Positions 29,601 to 37,208 are shown, numbered from the stretch's first letter. The stretch is 41,547 nt of DNA from Bacteroidales bacterium (GCA_031270985.1 JAISWR010000050.1:1-41547); one strand, 5' to 3'. Notes: generated by a model from the letters alone, not told the origin. Made by a program: numbers and translations.

Positions 29601-29704
29601 GAATGTTGTTCGGCACCATTCTCACCCTGTTCGTCGTTCCGGTGATGTACACGTTCATCACTGCCAAAAAGAGGGTGGTCATCAAAGAAGAAGATTATTT
29701 GTAA
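26660..29704 (+). CDS. RND multidrug/efflux pump, HAE-1 (AcrB-like) family
   Basis: The 1014-residue inner-membrane pump exports hydrophobic compounds using the proton gradient. It starts MSLASTSIKRPVMAIV and has 12 helices. Two large periplasmic loops flank the proton-relay helix LAVGLVVDDAIVVMENIF with its paired aspartates. The second half repeats the fold (VPLALVGSLFSLW, GLITKNGILIVEFANQRRE). The ATG at 26660 is favoured over an upstream ATG that would overlap the adaptor gene. Gene order adaptor-pump-channel makes a complete tripartite system. Substrates cannot be told, and no regulator is adjacent. Confidence 0.96.
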   Translation: MSLASTSIKRPVMAIVMSLVVVIFGLIGITSLPVREYPSVDPPIINVMTFYPGANAEIIDSQITEILEASINGIAGIRTLTSTSNDGMSNIVVEFELEVDMETAANDVRDRVSRVQNRLPRDCDPPTVTKSDADSNPIIMLAVRSDKRDPLDLSDITDRMFKERLQTIPGISEIQIYGEKRYAIRITLDPAKLAAYGLTAADVRTQITSENVELPSGRIEGTELNLTVRTLGLLRTPDEFENLIIAEVNGVPIKLNDIGHSAFAAENENTITKFNGEPCAIIAVLPQSGANNVDISDRFRERLEEIKLDIPEDISAEIINDTTDFVRKSIKEVEETILIAFVLVVLIIFLFLRSWRTTMIPIIAIPVSLVGSFFIMYLFGFSINVLTLLSIVLAVGLVVDDAIVVMENIFVKIEEGMSPIEAAFKGSKEIYFAILSTTVVLVCVFMPVVFLSGTTGRLFREFGIAIAGAVIISAFVALSLTPMMCSKILNVSSSHTKFYRITEGFFESLTIGYSRMLGNFIRRRWMAVIIIVLAFGGIVLIFVNLKTELAPLEDRSRITLRVSTPEGTSYESFLIYADEVADMVQDSVPELLGAQSMIRSGFGFVRAFLVDPELRNRSQQEIADKLVEDTRNMTQGKILVTQDPTIGDRRSGQGVQYVIQANSIEKLREILPSFMDGVQRNPTFSFSDVNLKFTKPELVVNIDREKARLLNVSTTAIAQTLQLAYAGQRIDYFTMNGKQYQVIAEVSKFDRNKPDNLSALYVRSGNGDMIQLDNLLTDSVKSNTPSLYRFNRYVSATVSATMAKGYSLGDGIQAMDEISSGVLDDTFKTDLSGQARELSESSSSIYFAFVLALVLVYLILAAQFESFRDPLVIMFSVPLALVGSLFSLWYFDQTINIFSEIGIIMLIGLITKNGILIVEFANQRREMGYSIFKAVLDAASSRLRPILMTSLATMFGILPIALALGAGAESRVSMGIAVVGGMLFGTILTLFVVPVMYTFITAKKRVVIKEEDYL

Positions 29705-29708
29705 AGAA

Positions 29709-31118
29709 ATGAAGAAAACGATTTGCCTTTTAGGCATCATAAGTTGCTGTATCGGAGTATATCCGCAGGAACAAGAACGAGTGGAAATTCTGACCGCATC
29801 CGAAGAGAAGACGCTCAATATTTCCGTCGATCGGGAATATAAAACGACAATAGTGTTGGAAGCGGAATTGTCGCGGCTTACCTTGACGGACGCCATAGCC
29901 GAAGGATTGAAAAATAATTTCTCTATCCTGTTGGCGCGCAACAATGAACAAATCAGCAACAATAACGTCACTCCGGGTAATGCCGGAATGTTGCCTTCTG
30001 TGACGCTGAACGGAACAGCGACCAAAGGAATTGCCGATTCCAACATGGAATTTGCTACAGGCGGTTCACAGGATAGAACAGGCGCCAAATCTACCAACCT
30101 GAACGGAAATGTGGCGCTGGACTGGACTATTTTCGACGGATTGACCATGTTTGCCAACTATGATCGATTAAAAGCCCTGCAAGTCGTAGGAAGGGAGAAC
30201 TTTCGCTCTGTATTGCAGGAGACCGTCGCTGCCATCATGACCGTATATTTCGATATTGTAAGCCGCCAGCAGGAACTGGATGCCATGAAACACATTCTGG
30301 AGATATCGCGCAGACGGTTACGCAGCGCCAACGACCTGTTTCAGGCAGGCAAAGTGTCCAAGGTGGATTTGCTGTCCGCGCAGGTGGACTACAACGCAGA
30401 TACCGCATCGTACATACAGCAAACCGAAGGGTTGAGGGATGCCAAAATCAGGATCAACCAACTGCTGGCACGGGATATTGACGGTGATTTCCGCGTGGCG
30501 GACACCATCGTCATCGACCAGACGCTGATATACGGGACGATACTCGACAAAGCCCTGTCGGAAAATCCGGATGTCATCATCTCCCGGATGGAAGCAAGTG
30601 CAGCCGGATTCACGCTGAAAGCAGCACAAGGCGCCCGTTATCCGGTGGTGAGGATCACCTCGTCATACGTCATGGCACAGCAAAATTCCGAGTCGGGACA
30701 AATATCCCAAAATAAATCCAATACGTTCAACTACGGAGCCACCGCAAGTATCCCTCTGTTTCGCGGGTTCAATATTAACCGCGAGATCAAAAACGCCAAA
30801 CTGGAAAAAGAATCTGCCGAACTGCGCTACGAGGAGATGCGAAAAGCCATTGAAACACAGGTGGCCAGAGCATACAGCGCATACGAAGTAAATCGCAAAC
30901 TTGCGCTGTTTGAAACCGCTAATTTGGGACTTGCCGCCGACAATCTGGACGTATCTATGGAACGCTACCGCTTTGGCGCCATCTCGGCAATAGAATTGCG
31001 CGACGTGCAACGCAGCTACATCTCGGCAACCAACCGCACGATTGTGGCAGTATATAACGCCAAAGTAGCCGAAACCGCATTGAAACTCCTCACCGGCGAG
31101 GTAATGGCATTTGATTGA
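29709..31118 (+). CDS. TolC-family outer membrane efflux channel
   Basis: The 469-residue protein forms the exit duct of the RND system. It has a signal peptide (MKKTICLLGIISCCIGVYPQ), then two OEP repeats with long amphipathic helices (LTLTDAIAEGLKNNFSILLA; SRRRLRSANDLFQAGKVSKV; MERYRFGAISAIELRDVQRS). It starts four bases after the pump stop, so translation is closely linked. A polar stretch of about 40 residues lies between the signal and the first repeat. It ends 46 bases from the convergent TonB receptor gene. Confidence 0.94.
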   Translation: MKKTICLLGIISCCIGVYPQEQERVEILTASEEKTLNISVDREYKTTIVLEAELSRLTLTDAIAEGLKNNFSILLARNNEQISNNNVTPGNAGMLPSVTLNGTATKGIADSNMEFATGGSQDRTGAKSTNLNGNVALDWTIFDGLTMFANYDRLKALQVVGRENFRSVLQETVAAIMTVYFDIVSRQQELDAMKHILEISRRRLRSANDLFQAGKVSKVDLLSAQVDYNADTASYIQQTEGLRDAKIRINQLLARDIDGDFRVADTIVIDQTLIYGTILDKALSENPDVIISRMEASAAGFTLKAAQGARYPVVRITSSYVMAQQNSESGQISQNKSNTFNYGATASIPLFRGFNINREIKNAKLEKESAELRYEEMRKAIETQVARAYSAYEVNRKLALFETANLGLAADNLDVSMERYRFGAISAIELRDVQRSYISATNRTIVAVYNAKVAETALKLLTGEVMAFD

Positions 31119-31163
31119 CTTCGCAATCGGCGCGGCGCGCCGCCCACGTCTTCGCCATGATAT

Positions 31164-33230
31164 TCAAAACACTGCCCGCATTCCTATTTTCATCTGTCTT
31201 CCGAAATCAGGATAAAGTGGAGAAACAGTGGCGTAGCGCCAATCGAAAATGTTCATCATCGAAGCGAATATTTGCAGGGGTGTACGCGGGATGGAACAGG
31301 TGAGGTTGGCATCGAAGTTGAAATAGTTGCCGGTATTCACTTCCTCCCTCAAGAAACGGTCGGTACGGTATTGTGATACATATTTGCCCATCAGGTTGGC
31401 TTCCCATGTACTTTTGGAGAACGAAACGGTGGCGTTGGCAATGAACGGCGGCTGTTTTGTGTAATGTTTCCGCGAGGAAGGGTCTTTGCGCCTGACGTAT
31501 TTGTAGGATACGTTGCCCGACGCGGAGAGGCAGCCCATCTGTTTGAGGCTGTGGAAAGACACTTCTATGCCGTAAGTTGCCAAATTGATGTTTCTCATGT
31601 AGTACCGCAACACGTTACGGTCGTCGTAATACGGTGTTTTGGTAAATTCCGAAGTATTTTTCTGGTTCATGAGAAAAAGTGTCCAAATGATGTGTCCCCT
31701 CTCTTCTATATGGTGTTTCCATCCGAGTTCCGCACCGGTGCGTATTTCCCGTTGTAATCCGCCCACAAGCGGTTTTCCCGTCGTTTCGTCCATCAAAGGT
31801 GCGCCGTTGTTTCCGGTGAGAAGTTGCAAGGCAGTCTTGTCCACCGGCAGCATACCGCTGTTGATGACAATGTTCAGCGTGCGTCTGCCGCGCTGGTGAG
31901 ATACGCCGGCGCTCATGCCGAACAGCGCGGGTTGCCATTCGTCGGACACCGCCTGCGCCGCATCGCCGAAGCCCTGCCCGGGAACGTAATATTCGTAATA
32001 TTCACGGATGAACTTTACGCCCGCATGAATATCTGTTTGCCCGAAAGTATGCTGGTCAAGCAGGGTTGCCGACAGGATTTTCTTTTTCGACATGCCGTGC
32101 GCATAGTTTGCCGACGAAGCGAACATGACGCCTGCCCGCAGCACGTTGTTTCTCACCGGCGAAAAAGCCTGAAACACCGCTGCCGTGAAAATCGAATCGG
32201 GTTCGTCCAGCATGTGGTTTCGTTTGATGGAATCGGCTATCTGCACCACCGATCCGGAAGAGGTAAAATAATAACGATCCGGGTATAAATCCATGCGGTT
32301 GAGAATATGGCTGAGTTGCAATTCGGTAGAAGCTTTTGCCGATTCGTTGATTTTCAGCCGCGCAGTTGCCACGTTGTAGCGCATCGGGTCGTATTCCCAC
32401 AAATCCGCCAACTGGCTTTGAGGCGCCGCCAGACTGTCGAATACTGCCTGCGTCACGTAGCGTGTGCCGTAAGTGTAAAAGTTTTCGAGCGCAAACTCTA
32501 TCCTGTCCTTATATTTATATTCCGCTTTTCCGTAGATGTTCCAAAGATTTTCTTTGCTGTGGCGTCCCTTTGGACCGTCGGTGCTGCTGTTGAACAAAGA
32601 CAGGGCGTAATGCAGGCGTCCCGTTTTGTCGTTTCCTGTCTTTCCGCCGTGCAGCACGCCGAAGCGCAGGCTGTTGAACGTACCGTATTCTACTTCCGCC
32701 TGCGTGATAAAGTCGTCGAAAGTCTTGGTTTTGATGTTCACCACGCCGTTCAGACCGCTGAAACCCAGCAGCAGTGAGTTGCCCGAACGTACCACTTCCA
32801 CCGATTCAATCATTGCAGCGGGCAACAATGAAGGCGCTTCCACCCATTCCGCCATAGGTCCTGCGCCGTTGGTGGAGAGCGAAACGCCATTGACCGCATA
32901 ATCCGCCGCCATGTTCTGTCCCCGCAGCAAATAATAGTGTTTTTTGCGGCGTCCTTGTGTGGAAGGCATTCCGTTGACCGAATACTTCAAGGCGTCGAAC
33001 AGGTTCACCGCTCCCGTTTTTCGATGTTCTTCGGATGTGATGTAAGTAATGGACGTTTCCCACGCCAACGGTTCCACTGTGAGATTGAGCAGGGGCGACG
33101 TTCGTTTTCTGCCGTATATTGACACCTCCTCAATGGAACGAACGGTGTCGGGCGGCAGTGTTTCCGTTTGTCCGGAAAGTTGCCCCGCCAGAGCGACCGA
33201 AAGGCAGGAAAAGATGAGACGGCGGATCAT
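31164..33230 (-). CDS. TonB-dependent outer membrane receptor
   Basis: The 688-residue receptor has a signal peptide (MIRRLIFSCLSVALAGQLSG), a TonB-box-like stretch (SIEEVSIYGRK) and a plug domain (HYYLLRGQNMAADYAVNGVS, MIESVEVVRSGNSLLLGFSG, VVNIKTK). A beta-barrel follows and ends MKIGMRAVF, with the terminal Phe needed for barrel assembly. There is no carboxypeptidase-like SusC extension, so a small-ligand receptor (siderophore, heme, cobalamin or metal chelate) is likelier than a glycan one. The ATG at 33230 leaves 11 bases after the binding-protein stop; the ATG at 33260 would overlap it. It is the last gene of the lipoprotein/binding-protein operon. Confidence 0.92.
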   Translation of the reverse strand: MIRRLIFSCLSVALAGQLSGQTETLPPDTVRSIEEVSIYGRKRTSPLLNLTVEPLAWETSITYITSEEHRKTGAVNLFDALKYSVNGMPSTQGRRKKHYYLLRGQNMAADYAVNGVSLSTNGAGPMAEWVEAPSLLPAAMIESVEVVRSGNSLLLGFSGLNGVVNIKTKTFDDFITQAEVEYGTFNSLRFGVLHGGKTGNDKTGRLHYALSLFNSSTDGPKGRHSKENLWNIYGKAEYKYKDRIEFALENFYTYGTRYVTQAVFDSLAAPQSQLADLWEYDPMRYNVATARLKINESAKASTELQLSHILNRMDLYPDRYYFTSSGSVVQIADSIKRNHMLDEPDSIFTAAVFQAFSPVRNNVLRAGVMFASSANYAHGMSKKKILSATLLDQHTFGQTDIHAGVKFIREYYEYYVPGQGFGDAAQAVSDEWQPALFGMSAGVSHQRGRRTLNIVINSGMLPVDKTALQLLTGNNGAPLMDETTGKPLVGGLQREIRTGAELGWKHHIEERGHIIWTLFLMNQKNTSEFTKTPYYDDRNVLRYYMRNINLATYGIEVSFHSLKQMGCLSASGNVSYKYVRRKDPSSRKHYTKQPPFIANATVSFSKSTWEANLMGKYVSQYRTDRFLREEVNTGNYFNFDANLTCSIPRTPLQIFASMMNIFDWRYATVSPLYPDFGRQMKIGMRAVF

Positions 33231-33241
33231 GCGCTTGGCAA

Positions 33242-34300
33242 TCAGTGGGATAAAAGCCATTCCACGTCTTCGTCAGTGACGGCGACATGATAGAACAGGC
33301 GAAAATAGTCTTTCAACGCCGCCCGCAGGTCGAAATCCAAAGCAGGGTAAAGCGTTTTCGCCAGCCAAAGCGCCCCCGCGATGCAGTTGGACGACGGCGG
33401 GCGGTCGAACCATCCGAACGGGAGGGACGGTATCTGGTACACCCTGCCTGTCTTCACCGCCTTCACCTTAGCCCATGCAAGGTTGGTGGTGATGTGTTCG
33501 CGCGTGCTTTTCCGTCCTTCGCCGCCCGGCAGCCCCATTCCTGCCGGAAAACCTGTCCACACGAGCACCACCTCCGGATTCCATTCCAGCAGTTGTTCCA
33601 TCGACACTTCCGACATGCCGTGCATGCCTCCTGTCTTTGCCTGTGCCACGTTGCGTATATGCAGGTACTCCATCACCTGACTGTGGATAGAAGCGGCAGG
33701 TTCCGTATTCAAACCCAGCGGCCCCTCCGCATAATACGCCGCAGGACGTTGCGACTCGGGAATAGCGGCGAGGCGGACGGCAAGCGGCGTCAGGCAAGCA
33801 TCTATCCATGCAACGATACGGTTGGCAGTGGCAACGCGATTCAGCGCATCGCCGAGAAAGACGTAAATGCTCCGGCTGTACGCTATGCCGAACTCAATCA
33901 CCAGCACGGGGATGTTCAATTTTTTCTGCATCGCATCGGCATCGGCTTTGGTGGCATCGCCGAAATGCGCCATCAGGATAACGTCCGGACGCAACTTCAA
34001 TATTTCTTCCGTTTCGGTCTCCACCAGCGGTTTGCCGGTATAATATTCCTTTGAGATGAATTTCTTGCCTTCTTCGCCGACGCGGAAAGTGGCGTTGCAC
34101 AGTATGTTTTCATCCAACGCAAAGACAATCAATGAAGTAAAACGGTCTGTAAACACCTTGTTGATAACGTCGGGAATCTCTACCCTGCGCCCTGCCATGT
34201 CCGTCACCGTACGTCCATGTGCGGTCATTACAAGAAAGAGAAGCAGGATGATAGTCACAGAAAGAGATTTTGATTTTTGACTTGAATATATCGTTTTCAC
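33242..34300 (-). CDS. Periplasmic binding protein of an iron-complex/cobalamin-type ABC importer
   Basis: The 352-residue product has a signal peptide (LSVTIILLLFLVMTAHG, no lipobox) and a BtuF/FecB-like fold. It shows VTDMAGRRVEIPDVINKVF, then EEILKLRPDVILMAHF, IPVLVIEFG, and near the end SMEQLLEWNPEVVLVWTGF and PFGWFDRPPSSNCIAGALW. Such proteins bind siderophores, heme, cobalamin or nickel complexes; the ligand is not evident. The apparent start is GTG (34300-34298). It lies between the lipoproteins and the TonB receptor. The only importer ATPase in the window is about 8 kb away, and no FecCD-like permease is seen. Confidence 0.88.
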   Translation of the reverse strand: MKTIYSSQKSKSLSVTIILLLFLVMTAHGRTVTDMAGRRVEIPDVINKVFTDRFTSLIVFALDENILCNATFRVGEEGKKFISKEYYTGKPLVETETEEILKLRPDVILMAHFGDATKADADAMQKKLNIPVLVIEFGIAYSRSIYVFLGDALNRVATANRIVAWIDACLTPLAVRLAAIPESQRPAAYYAEGPLGLNTEPAASIHSQVMEYLHIRNVAQAKTGGMHGMSEVSMEQLLEWNPEVVLVWTGFPAGMGLPGGEGRKSTREHITTNLAWAKVKAVKTGRVYQIPSLPFGWFDRPPSSNCIAGALWLAKTLYPALDFDLRAALKDYFRLFYHVAVTDEDVEWLLSH

Positions 34301-34369
34301 TTTATTATTGTTTATTGTTAAACGTTACACTATCTACTGTCTGATGCTTATTGTTTGCTATTTGTTGTT
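34301..34369. repeat. AT-rich degenerate short-period leader
   Basis: Between the lipoprotein stop and the binding-protein start the minus strand is built of loosely repeated AACAATA and CAGTAG-like words (for example TTTAACAATAAACAATAATA). It begins at the stop codon itself. Its role is unknown; it may arise from slippage. Confidence 0.35.
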
Positions 34370-35203
34370 CTACTGTTCACTGCTCCACACCCAGATGTCG
34401 TGTATTCTCACTGCGCGGTTGATGCCGTCGTTCACCGGGTTTTCCTTTCCGGTGAGGGCGGGGACGAATTTTAACTGCACGTTTTTTTCATGGATGTTCA
34501 CGGCGAACACTTCGCCCTCGTCGGGGTCGGACGGCAGGTAATCTCCTACCCGCACGAAGGACTTTGCTCCGTCGCTCTTTTTCCACAGGGTGACGCCTTT
34601 CACGTCGCTTTTCTGTCCGCCGATGGACACCGAAAAGCGCAGGACGGATACCGAAGGAAGCTCCGACAGCAGCAGGAGTGCGTCCGAATCATGCTGTCCG
34701 CACTCGTAGAAGATGAACTGCTGCAGGGCGACGTAGCCCGTGCTGACGCTGTCCGGCGACGTTCCCGCCCTGTTGCCGCACGCCGGATTGACGGCGAAAT
34801 CCTGCAAGATGTATGCCACCGTGAAGCCGCCATAGGTCTTTTTTACGGGTTTTTCCGTGCGATACATGATCACGGAAGTGGTCATACGGTCTTCCTCGCA
34901 GTCGTCTGTCGGCATTAGGTTCACGTAGCCGTCGCGTTTCCACGAACGAAAATCCTCGTGGAACGCCAGCGATCCATCGGTAGGATAACTGCCGGCATCC
35001 GTTTTGTCCACCGTTTCGTCCGGCATTTCTTCGCCGGCAAAACGGTAGTTAGATTCCTTTTCGCACGAGCACAGGACAGCGCCCAGCAAGAATCCCAAAG
35101 CGAAGGCTTCTCTTAAAGCCCTCCTCGCCCCTCCGAAAGAGGGGAAATTGAGACCCGACAGGTCAGTTGCGGACGGATGATTCCTCACATTTTTCATTTT
35201 CAT
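34370..35203 (-). CDS. Lipoprotein with one copy of an unrecognised beta-rich domain
   Basis: The 277-residue product is exported as a lipoprotein (ALGFLLGAVLCSCEKE). Residues from about 75 onward form one domain that is similar to the two domains of the protein at 35665-36972. Shared points are EDFRSWKRDGYV near its start, STGYVALQQ, LPSVSVLRFSVSI, VTLWKKSDGAKSFVRVG, VNIHEKNVQLKFVP and the end IHDIWVWSS. The signal peptide is preceded by about 28 odd residues (NHPSATDLSGLNFPSFGG and on) encoded by a palindromic interspersed repeat. It stands between a broken paralogue and a periplasmic binding protein, so it may be a surface ligand-capture protein. That is inference. Confidence 0.75.
   Translation of the reverse strand: MKMKNVRNHPSATDLSGLNFPSFGGARRALREAFALGFLLGAVLCSCEKESNYRFAGEEMPDETVDKTDAGSYPTDGSLAFHEDFRSWKRDGYVNLMPTDDCEEDRMTTSVIMYRTEKPVKKTYGGFTVAYILQDFAVNPACGNRAGTSPDSVSTGYVALQQFIFYECGQHDSDALLLLSELPSVSVLRFSVSIGGQKSDVKGVTLWKKSDGAKSFVRVGDYLPSDPDEGEVFAVNIHEKNVQLKFVPALTGKENPVNDGINRAVRIHDIWVWSSEQ
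35104..35180. repeat. Palindromic interspersed repeat inside the lipoprotein 5' end
   Basis: Two small hairpins, CCCCTC-CGAAA-GAGGGG (35128-35144) and GACC-CGACA-GGTC (35152-35164), lie in a stretch that encodes the extra N-terminal residues of the lipoprotein. The wording resembles REP-like elements that are scattered in Bacteroidetes genomes, often in intergenic DNA. Confidence 0.5.
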
Positions 35204-35224
35204 TTTTCAACTTTCAATTCCTCT

Positions 35225-35633
35225 TCACCTGCTCCATACTCTGATGCCGTGTACTTTGGTTTTGCGGTTGACGCCGAGGTACTTGCCCTTGTAAAGCTAG
35301 CCACTGTCCTTGCGCGATCCTTCGCCCGGACATATCCTGAACGATACGTTTTGGGCGTTTACCTTCACGCGGAGATACTTTCCGATACCGGTAAACCTGT
35401 CCAGCGCGGATAGATTTTTGTGCCCTTGCCCGTCTTGGAGGGCTGGAATACACCCAGCGGCTCCCATCCTTCGCCGTCGGCGGTGGAGCAGTAAAGCCCC
35501 AAGCCCCGTCCTTCGATACTCAGCGCGCTCAGCGAAAAACGCATCACCTGTACATAGGTGAACGCGCCTGCTTCCAGCGCGGATCGCATCCACCTCGTGC
35601 ACCAACTATTGCATCAGATAATAAAAACTTCAT
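35225..35633 (-). pseudogene. Broken paralogue of the neighbouring lipoproteins
   Basis: Fragments in two frames resemble the second domain of the protein at 35665-36972. The first reads YVQVMRFSLSALS, LGLYCSTADGEGWEPLGVFQ. After a frameshift near 35405-35415 the second reads GIGKYLRVKVNAQNVSFRI, against GIGKYFRYFINQKNVSFRF in the intact copy. An in-frame TAG follows KDSG, and the tail VHGIRVWSR then ends at TGA (35227-35225). The N-terminal half and the lipoprotein signal are missing, although an ATG at 35633 (MKFLLSD) may be the old start. At least three lesions make a functional protein unlikely. Confidence 0.8.
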
Positions 35634-35664
35634 GATAAAAGAATTTAAAAATTAGATAAGAAAA

Positions 35665-36972
35665 TCACGGTTTTCCGTCACTCCATATTCTCACGCCGTA
35701 TATCTTGGGTGTTCCGGTGAATCCGGGTTTAGGCATGAATCGGAAAGATACGTTCTTTTGGTTGATGAAATAGCGGAAATACTTGCCTATTCCGGCATAG
35801 GCGGTGATGATTACTTCGTCGTACAGCAGGTATTCTCCGCCGTTCACGGACTTGTAGAGTTGGTACTGTCCCGACATTCCGGTTGCGGCGATCCAAAACT
35901 CGACAAGCGAAACGGAAGGCACTGCGGATATGGTGAGCGACGATCGTTTGCCATCCGCCAGTTGTCCGTCAGGCGGCAATTGGACGTATCCCGTTGTCAG
36001 TCCGTACACCAGCGAGGTATCGCCGTGGTGGTTGTATCCCGCCGGATAGTTGGCGCCATTCCGTATTTCGTAAGTGACGGGTACGCCGGCATAATACGTG
36101 ACGGTTCGCGTATAGTCGGCGGGTTGCACGGTGAGGTTCGTACCCGCTTTGTTGATTGTCTCGGGATAAGGCGTTGCATAGCCGGTCATTTCCCATGTTT
36201 TGAAATAATCCTCTGCGTAGAGCGCCGATCCGTCGGGGACGCCTTCATTATATATTTTCAGGTCGTGTATGCACAGATATCCCTTTTCGTTATCGGCTGG
36301 GGCAAACTTGAACGTGACGTTAGCGGCGTCAATGTTGAGCGAATAGAACGAACCGTCGGGTTCCGGCTTGAATGTTGCTACAGGTGCGTAGTCGCCGCCC
36401 GCTGTCGCGCTGTATAGGGTAAGCCCGTCGCCGTCCTGTTCCATGCCGGTGAGCGTGAATTGCAGCACAGACACGCGGGGTATCGGTTTTCCGCCGCCGC
36501 CTGTTAGCGTCAGGTATGGGACAGCTGTCCCGCTCCGTGCCTGTTTGTTGGAGAAAATGAGATAGCCCTTGGAGACGTTCTTGTCGTCTGCCGTGATGCC
36601 GGAGTTGAGGGGACAGGTCGTATTGACGGCTACGTCATGGTAGCCGAACAGGATGGTGTCATTGTGCACGCCGTTGTAATAGGTTTCGCTCACCTCAAAC
36701 TCTTCGGTGGCACACAACATGCCTTCAGCGCCGTGGTGCGTGGATTCCGACGTTTCGTACCCGATTGCCGCCGTGGATTTGCCGAACCCGCTACCTTGCA
36801 GGTACTGGAAATTCCTGTCCACCACCGGCGATGCACCCGCCGGAACAGGGGCGTCAATCACCAGCGGTTCCTCCAATGGGCCTTCCGGTTCGTTCTTGTC
36901 ACACGCGCCCAACAACAAGACAACAGCACATCCTGCCGCCATCCGTCCATAAACATACATTTTGCTTTTCAT
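35665..36972 (-). CDS. Lipoprotein with two copies of an unrecognised beta-rich domain
   Basis: The 435-residue product has a clear lipoprotein signal (GCAVVLLLGACDKNE). It is followed by two related domains of about 190 residues, 45-230 and 231-435. Shared marks are an aromatic start (AEDYFKTWEMTGY in copy two), a GYLIF/GYVQL strand, PRVSVLQFTLTG/VPSVSLVEFWIAA, LTLYSATAGGDYAP/YQLYKSVNGGEYLL, LNIDAANVTFKFAP/FINQKNVSFRFMP and IHDLKIYN/IYGVRIWSD. I cannot name the family; the PSVS...G...LY.S..GG pattern recalls beta-sandwich modules in Bacteroidetes pectinolytic and surface proteins. It heads the operon and follows palindromic sites. A role in binding the ligand of the TonB receptor is inferred. 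Confidence 0.78.
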   Translation of the reverse strand: MKSKMYVYGRMAAGCAVVLLLGACDKNEPEGPLEEPLVIDAPVPAGASPVVDRNFQYLQGSGFGKSTAAIGYETSESTHHGAEGMLCATEEFEVSETYYNGVHNDTILFGYHDVAVNTTCPLNSGITADDKNVSKGYLIFSNKQARSGTAVPYLTLTGGGGKPIPRVSVLQFTLTGMEQDGDGLTLYSATAGGDYAPVATFKPEPDGSFYSLNIDAANVTFKFAPADNEKGYLCIHDLKIYNEGVPDGSALYAEDYFKTWEMTGYATPYPETINKAGTNLTVQPADYTRTVTYYAGVPVTYEIRNGANYPAGYNHHGDTSLVYGLTTGYVQLPPDGQLADGKRSSLTISAVPSVSLVEFWIAATGMSGQYQLYKSVNGGEYLLYDEVIITAYAGIGKYFRYFINQKNVSFRFMPKPGFTGTPKIYGVRIWSDGKP

Positions 36973-37119
36973 CGTTTTTTATTTTTGATATTGTTTTTAT
37001 TTGATATTATATAAAAAGATAACGGTTGTGCCGAAAATCCCTTTATATGTCGAATAAAATATGCAAAAATTGTGCCGCTTTTATAAGCGAGTGTATATCA
37101 GTATATTATGTAAAACGAG

Positions 37120-37176
37120 TGTAGGGAAAATCCTACATTTTTGTAGGAAATGAAAAAGAAGTTACATTTTTGTAGG
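37120..37176. promoter_or_regulatory. Cluster of CCTACA-N4-TGTAGG inverted repeats (possible operators)
   Basis: A perfect inverted repeat CCTACATTTTTGTAGG lies at 37132-37147. A second copy with one weaker arm, GTTACATTTTTGTAGG, lies at 37161-37176. A further TGTAGG at 37120-37125 faces the first CCTACA across six bases. The cluster is 150-200 bases upstream of the lipoprotein operon and downstream of rnr. This arrangement suits a dimeric repressor or activator, but no regulator gene is adjacent. Confidence 0.45.
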
Positions 37177-37208
37177 ATTTTGACGGAGAAAGGAGAAAGT
37201 GTGTTCGG

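Noticed and set aside
28826-30157. Open frame of 443 codons on the minus strand
   Set aside because: It runs antisense across the end of the RND pump and the start of the TolC gene, and shows His/Gln-rich shadow sequence.
31125-31150. GC-rich palindrome CGGCGCGCCG between tolC-like and TonB genes as terminator
   Set aside because: It has no loop and no U tract, so it is a poor hairpin candidate.
35290-35310. GCCACTG resembling a cobalamin riboswitch B12 box
   Set aside because: It lies inside the broken lipoprotein gene with no surrounding riboswitch structure, and no such element is found ahead of the operon at 36973-37254.
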